A stretch of 7,181 nucleotides of DNA from contig JAQCNN010000213.1 of assembly GCA_028275005.1 (NCBI GenBank), forward strand, positions 1-7,181, written 5' to 3'. The position numbers were made by a program, and so were the translations under genes. Origin of the DNA: Salinirussus sp. (lineage in GTDB: Archaea > Halobacteriota > Halobacteria > Halobacteriales > Haloarculaceae). Shown here one piece after another: positions 5,498 through 7,181 of this stretch. How positions within the stretch are numbered: the first letter of the stretch is position 1; every line of letters begins with the position of its first letter. Under the pieces are notes generated by a model. That model made no database searches. It was not told where the DNA came from and worked only from the letters and a program-made list of their open reading frames with translations.

Positions 5498-6589
5498 GTG
5501 TCCCGCTTTCACGAAAACGGGCGGTCGACCGGCCTGGGACGCCAGGCGGCCGGCCACGCAACCATCGACGAGGGGACCGTCGAGTGGTGTTATGACGTTA
5601 TCGGGGCGGTTTCGCGGACCTTCGCGCTCACCGTCGAGGCGCTCGAGGAGCCGATGGCCCGCGAGGTGTGCGTCGGCTATCTCGTCTGTCGTGTCGCCGA
5701 CACCGTCGAGGACGACCCACGGGTCCCGCCCGCGGAGAAAGCAGCCCTCCTCCGGACCTACGACCGCGTGCTCGCCCCGGGTGCCGACACCGACATCGAC
5801 GAGTTCGGTACGCAGGTCGAGCCGTGGCTGCCGGCCGACCCCGGCCCCGACTGGGAGGTGGTCGCGAAGGCGCCACGGGTGCTCACAGCACTGGACGGGC
5901 TCGGCCCGGCTGCCCGGGCACGCATCGTCCCGCCCGTCCGGGAGATGGTCAGCGGGATGGCCACCTTTGTCGACCGGTACGCCGACGAGCCAGGGCTGCG
6001 GATCCAGACGGCCGCGGAGCTCGAGGAGTACTGCCAGTACGTCGCCGGGACGGTCGGGACGCTGGTCACCTCACTCGTCGCCGCGGGGGCCGACGACCGG
6101 ACGACAGCCCGCCTGCGCGAGACGGCCCGCTCGTTTGGCCTCCTCCTCCAGCTCGTCAACGTCGCAAAGGACGCCGGCGGCGACTACACCGAGGAGGACA
6201 ACGTCTATCTGCCGGCGGCCTGGCTCGAGGCGGCCGATGTAACCCCGGCAGAGCTCGGTGACCCGGCGGCCGCCGACCGGGTTGCACCCGTGGTCGAGCG
6301 TGCGACCGCCCACGCGGAGACGTATCTCGACGACGCCCAGGCCTGGCTGGAGGCGATGCCCGAGGACCGCGGCAACCGGCTCGCGGCGTGGGCAACCCCG
6401 TACCTGTTGGCCGTCGGCACGATCCGGGAACTCACCCGCCGGCCGGCCGACGCGGTCCGAGAGGGTGACGTGAAAGTCGAGCGGGCGGAGGTCGTCGCGG
6501 TGCTCTCGGCCTTCGAGACGGGCGCAACGGCCGCCGACCTCGGTGACCTGCGCGCAAAGGTCCGGGAGCAGCCCCTCCAGGAGTACTGA
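5498..6589 (+). CDS. Squalene/phytoene synthase family protein (head-to-head prenyl transferase)
   Basis: With the GTG at 5498 the protein has 363 residues. This family condenses two prenyl diphosphates head-to-head: two farnesyl-PP to squalene or two geranylgeranyl-PP to phytoene, feeding haloarchaeal membrane squalenes or carotenoids. The first Asp-rich motif is DTVEDD (68-73), preceded by GVSR-like AVSRTFAL (37-44) and YLVCRVAD (61-68). EYCQYVAGTVG (177-187) and QLVNVAKDAGGDYTEEDNVYLP (218-239) mark the second half of the active site, with Asp225 and Asp229 as the second metal-binding pair. The motif reads NVAKDAGGD where the usual form is N-hydrophobic-x-RD-x-x-ED. The enzyme looks complete, but substrate cannot be told from sequence. 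An in-frame GTG at 5444 overlaps the DUF371 stop as GTGA and would add 18 residues. I prefer 5498 because that extension is Cys-containing, basic and poor in GC3. Confidence 0.88.
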   Translation: MSRFHENGRSTGLGRQAAGHATIDEGTVEWCYDVIGAVSRTFALTVEALEEPMAREVCVGYLVCRVADTVEDDPRVPPAEKAALLRTYDRVLAPGADTDIDEFGTQVEPWLPADPGPDWEVVAKAPRVLTALDGLGPAARARIVPPVREMVSGMATFVDRYADEPGLRIQTAAELEEYCQYVAGTVGTLVTSLVAAGADDRTTARLRETARSFGLLLQLVNVAKDAGGDYTEEDNVYLPAAWLEAADVTPAELGDPAAADRVAPVVERATAHAETYLDDAQAWLEAMPEDRGNRLAAWATPYLLAVGTIRELTRRPADAVREGDVKVERAEVVAVLSAFETGATAADLGDLRAKVREQPLQEY

Positions 6590-6595
6590 CCTACA

Positions 6596-6603
6596 CCCTT
6601 TTG
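6596..6603 (+). promoter_or_regulatory. TATA-like box of the DUF5800-like gene
   Basis: CCCTTTTG is centred about 27 bases upstream of the ATG at 6627 and just after the synthase stop codon (6587-6589). It implies a separate leaderless transcript. The four Ts may also serve as a weak terminator for the upstream gene. Confidence 0.5.
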
Positions 6604-6626
6604 CTCGTGCCTATCGTACGGAAGGT

Positions 6627-6824
6627 ATGACGGTCCTCTCCTTCGACGAGCACGGCGTCGACGTTGTCTACGAGGGCACCGAGTTTCGCCTGAAGAAGAC
6701 GTTGGTCGAGGATGCCATCGGCAAGTCCTACCCCGAGGTGACCGACCACGAGGTCCTACAGATCGTCGACCCCGACCCCGCGCTGTCTGGCGAACCCCAG
6801 CGGGTCGCCGACATCCTGACCTGA
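6627..6824 (+). CDS. Small conserved haloarchaeal protein, DUF5800-like
   Basis: A 65-residue acidic protein: TVLSFDEHGVDVVYEGTEF, then RLKKTLVEDAIGKSYPEVTD, HEVLQIVDPDP and a C-terminal SGEPQRVADILT. It has no membrane segment or Cys. From memory it matches a short family conserved across haloarchaea, catalogued as DUF5800, with no known function; the family number should be verified. The predicted order is strand, strand, helix, then a loop with Asp/Pro. The ATG at 6627 has a TATA-like box about 27 bases upstream. A longer frame from 6543 would overlap the synthase gene and add a basic N-terminus, so I reject it. The gene is convergent with the Lrp/AsnC-type regulator, with a 76-base gap. 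Confidence 0.75.
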   Translation: MTVLSFDEHGVDVVYEGTEFRLKKTLVEDAIGKSYPEVTDHEVLQIVDPDPALSGEPQRVADILT

Positions 6825-6887
6825 GCGGCCGGTCGCCAACCCACAGCCACCGCCCCGTGCGTGACACACGACGGCCGCCGGTCCCCG

Positions 6888-6902
6888 AGCCGGTGACCGG
6901 CT
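6888..6902. repeat. Perfect 15-base palindrome at the stop codon of the AsnC-type gene
   Basis: AGCCGGT (6888-6894), one G, then ACCGGCT (6896-6902) forms a perfect 7-base inverted repeat with a single central base. It overlaps the regulator's stop codon (6901-6903) and lies in the gap between two convergent genes. A one-base loop is too tight for a full RNA hairpin, so if it folds the top pairs would open. It could be a protein-binding site or part of a bidirectional transcript end. The rest of the gap (6825-6887) shows only G/C-rich sequence. Confidence 0.5.
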
Positions 6903-7181
6903 ACGCGTCGCCCCCGGTTCCTGCCGGCTCCTCGTCCTGGTCGAGAAAGCCGTGGTAGGGGCAGACGTACTCGTCGCGGATGAGCTGTTCGTCGACGATA
7001 TCCAGCCCGAGCGCGTCCAGGTCCTCGCTGATCCGGTTGAGGTCGTCGTGGTCGCTCCCGATGGCGTTGACGTAGACGTTTCGCTCGCCGGTCATGATCT
7101 CGCGGACCGCGGTGACCCCGCGGGTCCCCCGGGCCCGGTCCGCGAGCTCGTCGCGCTCCGGGATGGGCGCGGTGCAGATGA
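6901..7181 (-). CDS. Lrp/AsnC-family transcriptional regulator, C-terminal ligand-binding part (5' end outside window)
   Basis: The frame is open from the right edge to a TAG at 6901-6903, giving 93 visible residues. The visible part reads ICTAPIPERDELADRARGT, then GVTAVREIMTGERNVYVNAIG, then DHDDLNRISEDLDALGLDIV, then DEQLIRDEYVCPYHGF and a low-complexity acidic tail. Strand-helix-strand-strand-helix-strand order with a G-V-x-x-V-R-E-I-x-T-G turn matches the RAM (AsnC_trans_reg) domain, which binds amino acids and mediates oligomerisation. The DNA-binding winged helix should lie beyond the window edge at the N-terminus. An internal ATG at 7095 is within the domain and is not the start. Haloarchaea carry many Lrp-type regulators that control amino acid metabolism and transport; the target here cannot be inferred. 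Confidence 0.78.
   Translation of the reverse strand, partial: ICTAPIPERDELADRARGTRGVTAVREIMTGERNVYVNAIGSDHDDLNRISEDLDALGLDIVDEQLIRDEYVCPYHGFLDQDEEPAGTGGDA

Noticed and set aside
6946..6966. CPYHG near the end of the AsnC-type protein, resembling half of a Rieske iron-sulphur motif.
   Set aside because: There is no C-x-H partner motif upstream, and the surrounding sequence is a RAM ligand-binding domain; the match is a coincidence.
6905..7095. A 64-residue small protein starting at the ATG at 7095 on the minus strand.
   Set aside because: The frame stays open to the window edge and the sequence upstream of that ATG continues the same RAM domain, so this is an internal Met of a longer gene.
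1..7181. Search for CRISPR repeats, insertion sequences, attachment sites, tRNA genes or a defence cassette.
   Set aside because: No spaced direct repeats, transposase-like frames, terminal inverted repeats or tRNA-like folds were seen, and coding composition is uniform across the window.

Overview
The window reads as chromosomal DNA from a halophilic archaeon (class Halobacteria). It is very G+C-rich, with strong G/C preference at third codon positions. The predicted proteins are acidic (many Asp and Glu), and most genes start at or a few bases from the inferred transcript 5' end, with an A/T-rich TATA-like box about 27 bases upstream of the start codon. Several proteins belong to families typical of archaea (RtcB RNA ligase, DUF371, DUF373) or of haloarchaea (a 65-residue DUF5800-like protein). 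I cannot assign a genus from the sequence alone.

Layout: (1) 1-257, + strand, the 3' end of a gene whose C-terminus resembles a universal stress protein domain. It is convergent with, and overlaps by 4 bases, (2) a minus-strand MscS-family mechanosensitive channel gene (254-1306). (3) A compact divergent promoter region (1307-1392) separates the channel gene from rtcB (1393-2883, + strand). (4) Four + strand genes follow: an eIF2B-alpha/ribose-bisphosphate-isomerase-like protein (2974-3825), a DUF373 six-helix membrane protein (3869-4990), a DUF371 protein (5022-5447) and a squalene/phytoene synthase (5498-6589). (5) A small DUF5800-like gene (6627-6824) follows. (6) The right edge holds the C-terminal part of a minus-strand Lrp/AsnC-type regulator (6901 to beyond 7181), convergent with the DUF5800-like gene and with a perfect 15-base palindrome at its stop codon.

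Functionally this is mostly housekeeping: RNA repair or tRNA splicing ligation (RtcB), osmotic down-shock protection (MscS), isoprenoid or squalene synthesis, and several conserved proteins of unknown role. DUF373 and DUF371 are close enough (31 bases) to be one transcript, and the squalene/phytoene synthase follows after 50 bases. Most other genes appear to have their own promoter, so the region looks like a series of mono- or bicistronic units rather than one pathway operon. I see no mobile element, CRISPR array, tRNA, rRNA or defence cassette.

The least routine observations are these. The eIF2B/R15P-isomerase homologue has Asp where the isomerase catalytic Cys is expected and ends early at its C-terminus. 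The synthase has an unusual second Asp motif and an uncertain start. Two uncharacterised archaeal families sit beside an isoprenoid enzyme. No exciting undescribed system is evident.
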